Positions 9,349 to 18,270 of a stretch of 64,000 bases of DNA are shown here, piece by piece. A program made the translations under genes and the position numbers. Below the pieces are notes generated by a model that worked only from the letters and a program-made list of their open reading frames with translations, was not told the origin of the DNA and did not search any database. The number at the start of each line of letters is the position of its first letter. Position 1 is the stretch's first letter. Source of the DNA: Methylomagnum ishizawai (GTDB lineage Bacteria > Pseudomonadota > Gammaproteobacteria > Methylococcales > Methylococcaceae); the NCBI RefSeq assembly GCF_019670005.1, contig NZ_AP019783.1, positions 1,756,501-1,820,500 on the forward strand, given 5' to 3'.

Positions 9349-9719
9349 GGTTCATATCCCATATCGGTAAAAATCAAAACGAAGTAAGCGCAGTGTCGTA
9401 ATGGGTGCAATAACCCATTAAGGGGGGCAGAGGATGCTTGCGTCCCACACCGATGTCAACGCGGGCGGGGCGGGGCATATTGTCGCAATATGGGATATGC
9501 AATAGTTTTTCGGTCCGGCTGCGAATCCCGCCATAAGGCGCGATCCGTTGGCATTTCGAGGTGATATATCCAGAACCCGATATGGAATAATGGCTTGCGG
9601 TGATGGGTCTTCGCGCCGGATTTCATGGCGCGGGTTTGGGTCTGTGCGGAATGGCTCATTCACTCAGTTAAAACCCGCATCCGGGGCCGCGCAAATAATA
9701 GGCGATGGTGCTGCTTACC
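9349..9719. other. Intergenic region with two short palindromes
   Basis: No convincing gene in 371 bp. Two perfect palindromes are visible: TAATGGGT / ACCCATTA at 9399-9420 (6-base spacer), 51 bp upstream of the DUF1097 start, and CATATTG / CAATATG at 9476-9492 (3-base spacer). The first is well placed to be an operator for the DUF1097 gene. The open frames here have no start signal or family resemblance. Confidence 0.4.
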
Positions 9720-10124
9720 TTACATCTCGGCTTGCGTAGCTACGATGCCTTTGCTATCGAGCATATCGACAATAGCCCGGCCTAAGCGCGATACCTCCGC
9801 TGCGTGGGAAATACCCTTGAGCTGTTGCCTGAGAGAGGGATGGGGTCGAATAAAGATGGACCATTCAAGCGGAGTTTGGAGATATCCAGCGCCCGGCTCG
9901 CCCATGCTGCCGCATCCGATGGTGAATTCCACACCGGATGGGCTGATATATTCGATAAGCCAGCCCCAATCCTCCCCTATGGGATAACTGGTGACAAAGC
10001 CGTTTCTTGCGAGCGCTTGGGCCAGCCACCAAGCCAGTTCGAATCCATATGCGCCCGGATTGGCTTGGCATTGCTCGGGAAGGACGGGCAGGAATTCAGC
10101 CGAACAGAACTCGATGCGCCACAT
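9720..10124 (-). CDS. Hypothetical protein, cytoplasmic, 134 aa
   Basis: Not recognised. The protein starts MWRIEFCSAEFLPVLPEQCQ, is rich in Trp, Gly and acidic residues, has no signal peptide or membrane segment, and shows alternating helix/strand composition (FELAWWLAQALARNGF, then EDWGWLIEYISPSG). The feel is of a small stand-alone alpha/beta protein of the kind sometimes found as an immunity protein, but nothing adjacent supports that. It lies 15 bp upstream of a glycosyltransferase pointing toward 10140 on the same strand and is downstream in transcription. Confidence 0.6.
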   Translation of the reverse strand: MWRIEFCSAEFLPVLPEQCQANPGAYGFELAWWLAQALARNGFVTSYPIGEDWGWLIEYISPSGVEFTIGCGSMGEPGAGYLQTPLEWSIFIRPHPSLRQQLKGISHAAEVSRLGRAIVDMLDSKGIVATQAEM

Positions 10125-10139
10125 GGTTATATTGACCCG

Positions 10140-11087
10140 CTAATTATGCATCACCGCCCGGTTGCGGATATTTCCGCCCTTGAAGCGCAGTCGATATAAG
10201 TCCACCCACCACCGTATATACCCCATCGGCAATGATAATAGCCAGAGCGGGTCGTAACCCACCTGTTTTCCCTGTCTCCACGGTCCCAAGCCGATATGCA
10301 GCGAAAAGCGGATGAATTCGATGGTGCTGCGCCGAAGCTGCTTGCGGCTGAGCCAAGCCCGGTGCAGGGTGATTTCTTCCCGGAAAAATAATTGGAATCC
10401 ACGCGGACTGGTCATGCGGATGCGGAAGCGGTTGGAGGTTAGCCCATCGGGCTGATATTCCACCTGCTGCACCGATTCGTTCACGCAGCGGAAGATATAT
10501 TCATGGGCGATCCGGTTCCAGGTGATGGAATCGCGGCTATTCAATTCACTTGGAAATAATGGATAGGGAAACCGCCGCAATATCTCGGTGCGGATGGCGT
10601 GCTTTTTATCGCCGCCGATCCCCAACCGATAATACAGGTCGAGATAACTGATATCGCAAGGATTGCTTGGGTAGGGCGTGGTCAATACCCGCTGCCCGTC
10701 CATGCTTTCCACCAAGCCTTCCACCCCGGCATAGCGCGGGCGCTCGGCTGCCGGGATGGATTCCCAATGGCGCAGTATGCGCTCCAAAGTATCCGGCAAC
10801 AATCGGTCGTCTGAATCCAACAGTAGGAAAAACCAGCCCCGCGCCACCGCCACCCCGGCATTCTGCGCGGCGTATTTGCCTTGGTTCGGCTGCTTGAGAT
10901 ACACCAGCTCGAAATCCGCCCGCGCCTGCCAGTCCCGGATCAAGGCTTCGGTGTTATCCGTGGAGCCATCGTCCACGATGACGGTTTCGAAATCCCGGAA
11001 AGTCTGGGCTTGGATACTAGCGAGGGCGCGGGGCAAGAGATGGGCGCGGTTATAAGTGGGAATAAAAATGGTGAAGGTATAGCGCAT
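10140..11087 (-). CDS. Family 2 glycosyltransferase
   Basis: GT-A fold inverting glycosyltransferase (315 aa). The nucleotide-sugar fold begins at once, MRYTFTIFIPTYNRAHLL, followed by VIVDDGSTDNTEALI, the GKYAAQNAGVAVARG helix and a DxD-type motif LLLDSDDRLLPD. These are the standard GT2 signatures. The acceptor and sugar cannot be predicted. An earlier Met at 11114 would add nine residues; the inner start is preferred because the first beta strand follows directly, but neither has a clear ribosome binding site. No transmembrane helix is seen. No other polysaccharide genes are nearby. Confidence 0.9.
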   Translation of the reverse strand: MRYTFTIFIPTYNRAHLLPRALASIQAQTFRDFETVIVDDGSTDNTEALIRDWQARADFELVYLKQPNQGKYAAQNAGVAVARGWFFLLLDSDDRLLPDTLERILRHWESIPAAERPRYAGVEGLVESMDGQRVLTTPYPSNPCDISYLDLYYRLGIGGDKKHAIRTEILRRFPYPLFPSELNSRDSITWNRIAHEYIFRCVNESVQQVEYQPDGLTSNRFRIRMTSPRGFQLFFREEITLHRAWLSRKQLRRSTIEFIRFSLHIGLGPWRQGKQVGYDPLWLLSLPMGYIRWWVDLYRLRFKGGNIRNRAVMHN

Positions 11088-11130
11088 GTCGGGTATTCGG
11101 GGAGCGATAGGCATCGTGGAAATAACGAAA

Positions 11131-12291
11131 TTATATCCAATCGCGGCGGCGGAACCAGACCAGCATCCCCAGGCTGATAAGCAAGCACACCAGCCAGAAC
11201 ACCGGATAGCTCCAGGGCCAGCGGTTTTCCGGGATCGGCATATTCATCCCATAAACCCCGGCGATGAAAGTGAGCGGCATGAAGATGGTGCTAATGACCG
11301 TGAGCACCTTCATGATTTCGTTCATGCGATTGGACATGACCGACATATAGGTTTCGGTGAGGGCGGCGGCGATTTCGTGGTAGGTTTCATTGAGGTCGAT
11401 GATCTGCACGCAATGGTCGTAAATATCGCGGAAATAGGTCAGCGTGGTTTCCGATAGGCATTCATGCCGTTCCCGTAGCAATTGGGCGATCATTTCCCGC
11501 ATCGGCCAGATCGCCCGTCTTAATAGCAGCAAGCCCCGCTTCACCGAATGGGTTTTTTGCAGGGTGAAATGGTCCGGGTCTTCCAGTAATTCATCCTCGG
11601 TTTCGTCGATACGGTCGGAATAATATTCGAGGAAGGGGAAATAACTATCGACGATGGCATCGAGCAAGGAATAGCACAGGAAACTGGCCTCGGCTTCGCG
11701 TATCCTGGAGCCTGGGGCTTCGAGGCGGCGGTAGATCGGTTCGAATACGCCGCCGGGGGTTTCCTGGAAACTCAAAAGCGTGGTGCGGCCCAGGAATAGG
11801 CTGATTTGTTCGTCGTGCAGTTTGCCGTTCAGCATATGGACCACGCGGGCCACGATGAACAAGCGCCCCGGCGCTTCGCCATGGCCGGGATAATCCTCCA
11901 CCTTGGGGCGTTGGGCACCGGAGGAGACATCCTCTATCGCCAGGGGGTGCAACTGGTATTTCTCGGCGAAGGGGCGCAGGTTTTCCGTCCGGTGGGGGCC
12001 CGAGATATTGATCCAGCGCACCCGCGCCCAAACGGGCCGGTGCTGGGCCAGGAAACCGGGAATATCGACGATGTCCCGGCATTCCATGCGCTCCGGGCAA
12101 TAATCGACGCAGATCACGCGCAGCGCGGATTCGGCGGCGGGTTCGGCGGCCGGGACCGGCGCGGCGGGGATTTCCGCTTTGGACGGGCGCAGGGAGGGCA
12201 TCAGCCGCAACATGCGCCCGCTGGGGGAAAAATGGGCGCGGGGCGATTTATCTTCCGCCGTCCGGGGCCGTTTGGTTTTTTTACGTTTCAT
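11131..12291 (-). CDS. corA: CorA-family magnesium/divalent cation channel
   Basis: Inner-membrane Mg2+ (Co2+, Ni2+) channel of 386 aa. The long N-terminal cytoplasmic domain ends in the stalk helix, followed by the pore motif YGMNMPIPENRWPW and a second membrane helix (FWLVCLLISLGMLVWF) ending in a basic tail RRRDWI. The GMN selectivity motif is intact. An N-terminal extension of about 45 residues is basic (MKRKKTKRPRT) and then Ala/Pro/Glu-rich, longer than in E. coli CorA. No Mg-responsive leader was identified. Confidence 0.93.
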   Translation of the reverse strand: MKRKKTKRPRTAEDKSPRAHFSPSGRMLRLMPSLRPSKAEIPAAPVPAAEPAAESALRVICVDYCPERMECRDIVDIPGFLAQHRPVWARVRWINISGPHRTENLRPFAEKYQLHPLAIEDVSSGAQRPKVEDYPGHGEAPGRLFIVARVVHMLNGKLHDEQISLFLGRTTLLSFQETPGGVFEPIYRRLEAPGSRIREAEASFLCYSLLDAIVDSYFPFLEYYSDRIDETEDELLEDPDHFTLQKTHSVKRGLLLLRRAIWPMREMIAQLLRERHECLSETTLTYFRDIYDHCVQIIDLNETYHEIAAALTETYMSVMSNRMNEIMKVLTVISTIFMPLTFIAGVYGMNMPIPENRWPWSYPVFWLVCLLISLGMLVWFRRRDWI

Positions 12292-12407
12292 ATCGGGGTC
12301 CGCTTCCTATCGGGTGGGGCATGTTATCCCATGGTGGCATGGTCCCGTGTATCGGTGGGGTGGGCCGAGCCTTTAAAATATCAGCCTTTGCTTATCGGGA
12401 TGCATCC

Positions 12408-12875
12408 ATGATCGATCCGTTTTTCCCCCGGGGGATAGCGCATTACCTAGGGGGTGGCCTCGCGATTGGCGGTGCCGTCGGGTTGCTTTATCTCGCCACC
12501 GGATTGGTGGGCGGGATGAGCACGCTGTTCAGCGCCGCTTGGTCCTATGTGTCGCGCCAAGCCCATTTCCAGGGCGAACATCTGCGGGCTAGCCGGGTTT
12601 GGCGCTTGGTCTATGCCGCCGGCCTGATCCTGGGGGCCCTGGTTTATCTGGCCTTCACCGGCGGGTCCTTTTCCACGGGCGTGGAGGCGTGGCGTTTGTT
12701 CGTCGGCGGCTTGTTGATCGGCTTCGGGGCGCGGTTGGCGAATGGCTGCACGGCGGGGCATGGCATTTGCGGGCTGGCCGCTTTGCAATGGCCGTCCTTG
12801 GTGGCGGTGTTGGTGTTCCTGGGCACGGCCATCGCCGTGGCCCAGGTGTTCCACGGTTTGGGGGTGGTTCCATGA
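12408..12875 (+). CDS. YeeE/YedE (thiosulfate/sulfur transport) half-protein, N-terminal partner
   Basis: A 155-aa membrane protein with four predicted helices. The motif ARLANGCTAGHGICGLA holds the conserved cysteines of the YeeE/YedE family, of which TsuA imports thiosulfate. It begins MIDPFFPRGIAHYLGGG; an upstream Met at 12321 is not supported. Its stop overlaps the ATG of the second half-gene (ATGA). The split two-gene arrangement is common in proteobacteria. The substrate is an inference, because several members have unknown cargo. Confidence 0.82.
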   Translation: MIDPFFPRGIAHYLGGGLAIGGAVGLLYLATGLVGGMSTLFSAAWSYVSRQAHFQGEHLRASRVWRLVYAAGLILGALVYLAFTGGSFSTGVEAWRLFVGGLLIGFGARLANGCTAGHGICGLAALQWPSLVAVLVFLGTAIAVAQVFHGLGVVP

Positions 12876-13285
12876 AGGCGGCGTCTTTGGGCGTGGTGTT
12901 GGGGTGTGGTGCCTTGTTTGGTTTGGGCTTGGCGGTGTCGGGCATGGTCAGGCCGGAGGTGGTGCTGGATTTCCTGCTGTTCCGGGATTTGGGCCTGCTC
13001 TTGGTGTTGGGCGGCGCGGTGGGGGTGGCCTTGGTGTTTTATCAACTCGCGCCGCGCCTGTTGCAAAAGCCCTTGCTGGAGCCGCGATTCGGGCGGCATC
13101 CTTCCCGGCCCGGTGCCAGGACCTGGATCGGCGCGGCGCTGTTCGGGGCGGGTTGGGGCTTGTGCGGGGTGTGTCCCGGTCCCGCCATCGCGGGTTTGGG
13201 GGTGGGCAACATGCCGTTATTGATCGCCCTGGCCGGTATTTTCATTGGTGCCTATGTACAGGGGCGCTGGTTTCCGGGAGATTGA
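12872..13285 (+). CDS. YeeE/YedE half-protein, C-terminal partner (DUF6691-like)
   Basis: A 137-aa membrane protein, second half of the sulfur-transport pair. It has four hydrophobic segments, and the core motif GWGLCGVCPGPAIAGLG corresponds to the CTAGHGICG motif of its partner, as expected from an internal duplication in the family. Coupled to the upstream gene by a 4-bp overlap. The 3' end overlaps the convergent MsrQ-like gene by 44 bp. It is probably a heterodimeric channel with the previous gene product. Confidence 0.82.
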   Translation: MKAASLGVVLGCGALFGLGLAVSGMVRPEVVLDFLLFRDLGLLLVLGGAVGVALVFYQLAPRLLQKPLLEPRFGRHPSRPGARTWIGAALFGAGWGLCGVCPGPAIAGLGVGNMPLLIALAGIFIGAYVQGRWFPGD

Positions 13286-13874
13286 CCGGGACCGGTCCGC
13301 GCCGGGGCCGGACCATCCGCGCCGCCAGCAAGCCGCATAAGACTAAGGCATAAAGCCCCGGCACGGTGATATCGCGTTTCACCAACCACAGGTAATGCAA
13401 CACCGCCGCCAGGGCGCAAAGATAGGCCAGCCGGTGCAGCCGCCGCCAAGGGCGTCCGCCCAAGCGCCGCATCATGCCATCGGTCGAGGTCGCCGCCAGC
13501 GGCACCATCAAAGCGAAGCCCAGGCAGCCCGCCGCGATGAAGGGCCGCTTGCCGATATCGGCCAGCATCCCGGCCCAATCGAAGAACTGCTCGAACACCA
13601 GGTAGGCCGCGCCATGCAGGCAGGCATAGAAGAACGCGAACAGCCCCAGCATCCGCCGCGGGCGGCCCAGGCCATGCCAGCCGGTGAGCCTGCGCAGCGG
13701 CGTGATGGCGAGGGTGGCGAACAGCAGGTTGAGGGTCCACAGGCCGGTGGTGGCGGTGATGGCGGCGACCGGATCGGCCCCGAGGCCGCCGGTGAGGGCG
13801 CCCACCGTCAAGCGGAGCGCCGGGATCGAACAAGCCAGGAACAGGAGGATGCGCGGCGGCGGCGGGGATTTCAT
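13242..13874 (-). CDS. msrQ: MsrQ/YedZ-like haem b membrane protein
   Basis: Inner-membrane subunit (210 aa) that in the MsrPQ system passes electrons to the periplasmic methionine sulfoxide reductase MsrP. It has about six membrane helices. Candidate haem-ligand histidines are in FYACLHGAAYLVFEQ and in LHRLAYLCALAAVLHYLWL, matching the family pattern, with the PLRRLTGW segment at the N-terminal side. No msrP gene is adjacent, which is unusual because msrPQ is normally an operon. The C-terminal 44 bp overlap the convergent YeeE half-gene. Confidence 0.8.
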   Translation of the reverse strand: MKSPPPPRILLFLACSIPALRLTVGALTGGLGADPVAAITATTGLWTLNLLFATLAITPLRRLTGWHGLGRPRRMLGLFAFFYACLHGAAYLVFEQFFDWAGMLADIGKRPFIAAGCLGFALMVPLAATSTDGMMRRLGGRPWRRLHRLAYLCALAAVLHYLWLVKRDITVPGLYALVLCGLLAARMVRPRRGPVPVNLPETSAPVHRHQ

Positions 13875-14053
13875 GCGGTGGCGCGCGGGGCCGCCGCTCA
13901 GTGGAAGCGGGGGGGTGGCTTCCCACCGGCCAGGATCGTCCGGCCCCTAGGAAAGCCAACCGCCGCCGGACAGGGCATGCCGTCCACGGAACCCCGCGCG
14001 GGCGGGGAAGGGTTGTTGGGCTTCATAGGTTTGCGCAATCGACGAGCCCTGGG

Positions 14054-15451
14054 CTAGTAGGGAATATCCAAGGTGAGCGTGCTTTGTGGGTTCAGTTTAA
14101 TCTCGATTTGCCGGTTTTGTCCTAACTGGGCGGTGTTTTTCTGGACCGCCGCACCGCCCTCGAAAGAAACGTAGCCGAGTTTCCCTGGCGGAGGCGGGGG
14201 CGATAGGTTCAAAGTGGCGCTCACCGGGGCGCGGGTATTGTTGGCGACCGCGACAATCAGCTTGCCTTGGGCCTTCAACGCGCTGAGCGTAATGGCATGG
14301 GTTTGCCATTGCGGCTTGATGACCGAGGCATGGTCCGGTATCCGGGGATATAGGGTTTTGAGGGCGAAATATACCGGCTTTGGATTGCCCTGGCGGTCTA
14401 TCATCCCCCAGTCTTTGTTGATGCCCCAGTTATGGTCTCCCAATTCCCAGTAAAAGAGCGCATTGGCCCCGCCATTAATCAAGGCCAGGGTATTTTGAAA
14501 AACCTCCACGGCATAATGGTCCGAATAGGAGGCCTTGATCGGCCCGGCGACCGCCGGGTCGTTGTTGGGCCGGGTGACGAAACCGTCGAATACGGTGTTT
14601 TTGGTCGAATACTCGGTGATGTATACCGGCTTTTGGGGCTGGATATTGCGGACCGCCGCGATGAAAGGGGCCAGGTTATGCGCGGCGCCGCCATATTTGC
14701 CCTCATAGGTGTGCGCGGACCAGGCCTTTAAGGCGTTCCTGCCCTCGCTGTCCAAGCCAGCCGGCCATTTATCGCCGGTTTGGGAGCCGACGCCGGGGCC
14801 GAGGATGCCGATATCGCCGAGGCCGCGCCGCTGGAGTTCTCGCTTCACCTGTTTCACGAGTTGGTTATATTGGTCGGGGGGGACGTAGGTGCTCCAATGG
14901 CCTTCCGGTTCGTTCACGATTTCGATGAAATCGGGACGGATGCCATGTGTTTCCAGATAATGCAGGGTCGAACCCCAGGCGCGGGCATAATCGTCCAGGT
15001 ATTGGGGGAGCAGTTGATTGGCCTTGGGTTGCCATTCTTTGGGAGCCTGCCAGATTAAAAGCACGGTTTGTATCTGTTGGCTTTTCAGGAAATCGAACGC
15101 GGACTTGGTGGCGGGCAACCGGGTCGGGTTCTTATCGAATTGCCGGGCGATGTATCGATCCATAGCCTCCGGGCTGCTATCCACCGGGGTGGGATCGCCG
15201 GGGGTGTTCAATCCCGACGAGGCCGAGAGCCTGACATAATCGATATCGAGGTCCGCCAATACCTGCCGGCCTTTGGGAGTGAGTTCGGGCGCCCAGATTT
15301 GTGTGCCGAAACCGAGGAACTCGTGGGAAATCTGACGGGTGTCGATGGCGACGGTTTCCCGGACCTCCGGGATTTCCGGTTTCGGGTCGGCGTAGGCATC
15401 GAGGCTCAGGCACAGCAGGAGCGCCAGATAGGGTTTGCGGCGGTTTGGCAT
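14054..15451 (-). CDS. Secreted clan GH-A glycoside hydrolase (GH30/GH39-like)
   Basis: An exported (beta/alpha)8-barrel glycosidase of 465 aa. The signal peptide is MPNRRKPYLALLLCLSLDAY with cleavage near ADP. HEFLGFGTQIWAPE resembles GH30 N-termini. The acid/base is probably Glu181 in IEIVNEPEGHW (the NEP signature) and the nucleophile Glu280 in PVYITEYSTK. A small beta-rich C-terminal domain (residues 380-465) fits the GH30 accessory domain. The open frame continues upstream to 16747 in the wrong frame of copD, so the signal-peptide Met was chosen. The substrate is unknown; GH30, GH39 and GH5-like families all remain possible. Confidence 0.8.
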   Translation of the reverse strand: MPNRRKPYLALLLCLSLDAYADPKPEIPEVRETVAIDTRQISHEFLGFGTQIWAPELTPKGRQVLADLDIDYVRLSASSGLNTPGDPTPVDSSPEAMDRYIARQFDKNPTRLPATKSAFDFLKSQQIQTVLLIWQAPKEWQPKANQLLPQYLDDYARAWGSTLHYLETHGIRPDFIEIVNEPEGHWSTYVPPDQYNQLVKQVKRELQRRGLGDIGILGPGVGSQTGDKWPAGLDSEGRNALKAWSAHTYEGKYGGAAHNLAPFIAAVRNIQPQKPVYITEYSTKNTVFDGFVTRPNNDPAVAGPIKASYSDHYAVEVFQNTLALINGGANALFYWELGDHNWGINKDWGMIDRQGNPKPVYFALKTLYPRIPDHASVIKPQWQTHAITLSALKAQGKLIVAVANNTRAPVSATLNLSPPPPPGKLGYVSFEGGAAVQKNTAQLGQNRQIEIKLNPQSTLTLDIPY

Positions 15452-15612
15452 GGCGGATCCCTCCTTGGGTGGGATGGTTCGGAAACGTGGGCGCGGAACC
15501 GGCGCCCTTGGGATTGGACCGCTGCGCGGCCCGCTCCAAACGGCGGTTCCCGGTGGGACAGCGGATGCCCATAGGAAAAGGGTGCCCTTGGGTTTGGCCG
15601 GAACGCTTCCCC

Positions 15613-17289
15613 CTAGAACAACGGCTCCCGGTAGAACATCATGATATTGCCGATCAGGAACATCGCCACGATGCCGATGAAACCGGCGATGCTGCCTTCG
15701 GCGTAGGCCTCGCCCTGGGCCGCGCCTTCCGTTGGGGCGAGGCGCAGTTCCAACCAGCGCCCGCTCGCCATCAACACGGCCAATAGGCCCATGGTGGTGT
15801 GGGTGGACTGGATCAGGAATTCGCTCTTCAGCTCGAATTCGGCATGGGCGTGGGTCAGGAGCAGGATACCGCCGAACGCGCACAGGATCGGGAACATGTA
15901 GCGCATCCTGGGGTCGCCGTGCCGGGTGCGGGCGCGGAGTTCCAACACGCCCAGCACGAAGGCCAACAAGGTGGCGATGCGGTGCTGGAACACCTCGCCA
16001 TTGCTGAAGGTGCTTTCCCAGAAGCCGATGGGGCCGAGCGGCCAGGTTTCGGCGTCGCTGCGGAAGAACAGGAAGATGCTCAGCCCCACGAAGCCGATGG
16101 GCCAGTAGTTCGCCCATTGGAAACCCGGCCCCCGGATGTAGGACAGCATCGCCATCAAGCCCATGGTGGCGAGGAACAAGCCGGCCACGTTGTGGTTGTA
16201 GTCCGACCATTCGGTGGCGGCGACCGAGGGCACTTTGTTGACCACGGCGACCCGGCCCGCTTCCCCGGCCAGTAGCGCCTCGTGGCTGGGCGAATGGATT
16301 TTGGGGAGCCGCGGGGTGAACATCTGCGCCACTTCGGGGAGGGTGGCGGTGAGTTCGGGATTGCCCGCGATATCCTCCGACGGCGGTTGCGAGGACAGGG
16401 TGGCGGCGATGAACAGCACGCCGACCAGCACGAAGGCTTCGGCCTCGATGTAGTACGGCACTTTGCGGTTCAAGGTGTCGCCGTCGCCTTGCTCCTTCCA
16501 GCGCTTGCCCGCCCGGTTGTTGATATAGGCGAAGCACAGCGCCACGCCCAGCAGGAAAATCTTGGTCAACACCAGGCTGCCATAGCCCGTCCCGAACAAG
16601 CCTTGCCAGGACGCCACGAAGGCCAGGGCCAAGGGCAATCCGGTCAAGATCAGCAGAACCACCGAACTCAAGCCCAAGGCCCCGAAACGCACGATGGCGC
16701 TGGGCCAGAGGGCTTTGGCCTCGGGGTCGTGCCTGCCGAGATGCCACAGCGCCAACAACTGCGCCACCCCGCCGAACCAGACGGCGGCGGCGAATTGGTG
16801 CAGGAGGGTCATCAGCATCAAAGGTTCACGCATCTCGAAGCGCCCGACCGCGTGGACCAGCCAAGCCCCGGCGATGACCAGGGGCGCGGTGCAGAGCGCG
16901 AGGTAATCCCACAGCCGCCGCTCGGTCGGCCTCAGCAGCAATTGCCCCCCCAGGTAGGCGATGCCCAGCGCCAGCAGGAAACGCATCAGCCCCGCTTGGA
17001 ATTGCACCGTGCCCACGTAGGCATCGACCGGCAATTCCCCCAGCACGCCCCATAGCACCATGCCCTTGATGAGCAGCTTGCTGCCCTGCATGGCGGCGAG
17101 GGCGATGGCCCCGAAGCGCAGCACCCAGGCGGCGCGGCGGACGATGGCCGGGCCGGCGGCGGGTTGGGGCGACCAGACCTTGAGGATGACGATGCTCCAC
17201 AGGAGGCTGCCCACCACCAACGCATAGCCGATGAGGATAAGCCCGCCCAGGAAGTCGTCGATGAAATTGGCCAAACCTTGCATGTACAT
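15613..17289 (-). CDS. copD: CopD-domain copper resistance/import membrane protein
   Basis: Inner-membrane protein (558 aa) with about twelve predicted helices. The CopD domain covers roughly residues 60-300 (for example LLHQFAAAVWFGGVAQLLAL with a conserved His-Trp-Gly pattern); a second membrane block with LLTHAHAEFELKSEFLIQST and several His follows. It lies 12 bp after copC on the same strand, the classic copCD pair for copper handling across the inner membrane. In a copper-dependent methanotroph it would plausibly bring copper in. The extended C-terminal half is longer than E. coli-type CopD proteins (about 300 aa). Confidence 0.85.
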   Translation of the reverse strand: MYMQGLANFIDDFLGGLILIGYALVVGSLLWSIVILKVWSPQPAAGPAIVRRAAWVLRFGAIALAAMQGSKLLIKGMVLWGVLGELPVDAYVGTVQFQAGLMRFLLALGIAYLGGQLLLRPTERRLWDYLALCTAPLVIAGAWLVHAVGRFEMREPLMLMTLLHQFAAAVWFGGVAQLLALWHLGRHDPEAKALWPSAIVRFGALGLSSVVLLILTGLPLALAFVASWQGLFGTGYGSLVLTKIFLLGVALCFAYINNRAGKRWKEQGDGDTLNRKVPYYIEAEAFVLVGVLFIAATLSSQPPSEDIAGNPELTATLPEVAQMFTPRLPKIHSPSHEALLAGEAGRVAVVNKVPSVAATEWSDYNHNVAGLFLATMGLMAMLSYIRGPGFQWANYWPIGFVGLSIFLFFRSDAETWPLGPIGFWESTFSNGEVFQHRIATLLAFVLGVLELRARTRHGDPRMRYMFPILCAFGGILLLTHAHAEFELKSEFLIQSTHTTMGLLAVLMASGRWLELRLAPTEGAAQGEAYAEGSIAGFIGIVAMFLIGNIMMFYREPLF

Positions 17290-17301
17290 GGAATGGCCCC
17301 C

Positions 17302-17673
17302 TTATTCCGCGACGTGGAAGCGGATGGCGTTTTCCGTGAGATGGCCGTCGGCGGCGAACACCTTGTACTTGATGGCGTAGTCGCCGGGGTCGAGCGCGGG
17401 GAGCTTGATATGGAGTTCGCCGGGTTTCTTGCCCTTGGAGATTTCCACCGGGTGGTAGACATCGCCCGCGCTGACCAGGAACACCCGCGACAGTTTCAGT
17501 TCCACGTTGGAATTGAAGAACAGGGCCACGGTGGCGGCATGGTGCGGCTTGATGGGTTCCTTGGTGAGCGAGGATTCGGTGACCACGGCGTGGGCGTGGG
17601 CGGTGTTGACACCGACGAGACCGAGGAGGGCGGCCAGGGCTAGGGTGGGGAGGGTTTTGTGGTGGTGTGGCAT
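17302..17673 (-). CDS. copC: CopC periplasmic copper-binding protein
   Basis: A 123-aa exported beta-barrel protein. After signal cleavage at AHA, the mature chain begins with His28 (HAVVTESSL), the N-terminal copper ligand of CopC. The other two ligands of the Cu(II) site are in FAADGHLTENAIRF (Asp109 and His111). No Met-rich Cu(I) loop is seen, so this is the Cu(II)-only type. First gene of copC-copD. The His-rich leader MPHHHK precedes the signal peptide core. Confidence 0.92.
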   Translation of the reverse strand: MPHHHKTLPTLALAALLGLVGVNTAHAHAVVTESSLTKEPIKPHHAATVALFFNSNVELKLSRVFLVSAGDVYHPVEISKGKKPGELHIKLPALDPGDYAIKYKVFAADGHLTENAIRFHVAE

Positions 17674-17724
17674 GGGGTGGATATTGGTTGGGTGAAATAT
17701 TGGGGGGATTAAGTTGCTTCCGGT

Positions 17725-18231
17725 CTATTTTTCTGTTGTTTGCTTGTACAGTATTGAAAATATTCCTAATAGCGAAGCCAAAAACATGAATCCCCCGGAA
17801 ATGGTCGCGAAATTATCGTCTTTGGTGCCTAGGAGCCCTGGCTTAAGCACGGATGTGGAGGGATTCTTAGGGTCATAATAAACTTTGGGGTTCGATCCAA
17901 TAGGATAGGCGGCCACCAAATTTTGCAAAGAACTTTTATCCCTGCTGTAGGCTTGAGTAAAAGCTATCGTATCGCCGATATATTGTTCGCTATCTACCGA
18001 ATATTGGAATTTGACTATGGCTTGGTATTGCCCGACGCCGCTTGCCATCACGACATCGGAGTAGAGTATCTCACCGTCAACACTCGGCCAGCTTAATGAT
18101 TGCCAAGCCTGTTTGATGTTTCCATGCCCAGAGAGCAGGAGAATAATTCCTAGAAACGCAGTGAAAGCGGGTAAAAGCAAAAGCGACTTAGTTGGCGGAC
18201 ATGGGCGCATTTTTATTTGCTTTTCGATCAT
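17725..18231 (-). CDS. DUF3592 domain membrane protein
   Basis: A 168-aa protein with two membrane helices, at residues 15-35 (LLLLPAFTAFLGIILLLSG) and at the C-terminus (GGFMFLASLLGIFSIL), bracketing an extracytoplasmic beta domain. The core WPSVDGEILYSDV through YYDPKNPSTSVLKPG is the DUF3592 signature. Function unknown. It is AT-richer than its neighbours. Its ATG overlaps the stop of a 16-codon frame (18228-18278), hinting at translational coupling with an upstream short gene. Confidence 0.8.
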   Translation of the reverse strand: MIEKQIKMRPCPPTKSLLLLPAFTAFLGIILLLSGHGNIKQAWQSLSWPSVDGEILYSDVVMASGVGQYQAIVKFQYSVDSEQYIGDTIAFTQAYSRDKSSLQNLVAAYPIGSNPKVYYDPKNPSTSVLKPGLLGTKDDNFATISGGFMFLASLLGIFSILYKQTTEK

Positions 18232-18270
18232 TTCCGGTCTTTCCGCAGTTTCTGGACGTGGGCTACCACT

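Noticed and set aside
9418-9663. 81-codon minus-strand frame upstream of the DUF1097 gene
   Set aside because: No ribosome binding site, no family resemblance, contains two palindromes; treated as intergenic.
15452-16747. N-terminal extension of the GH-A glycosidase frame
   Set aside because: The extension is antisense-phase copD sequence, and a signal peptide starts at 15451.
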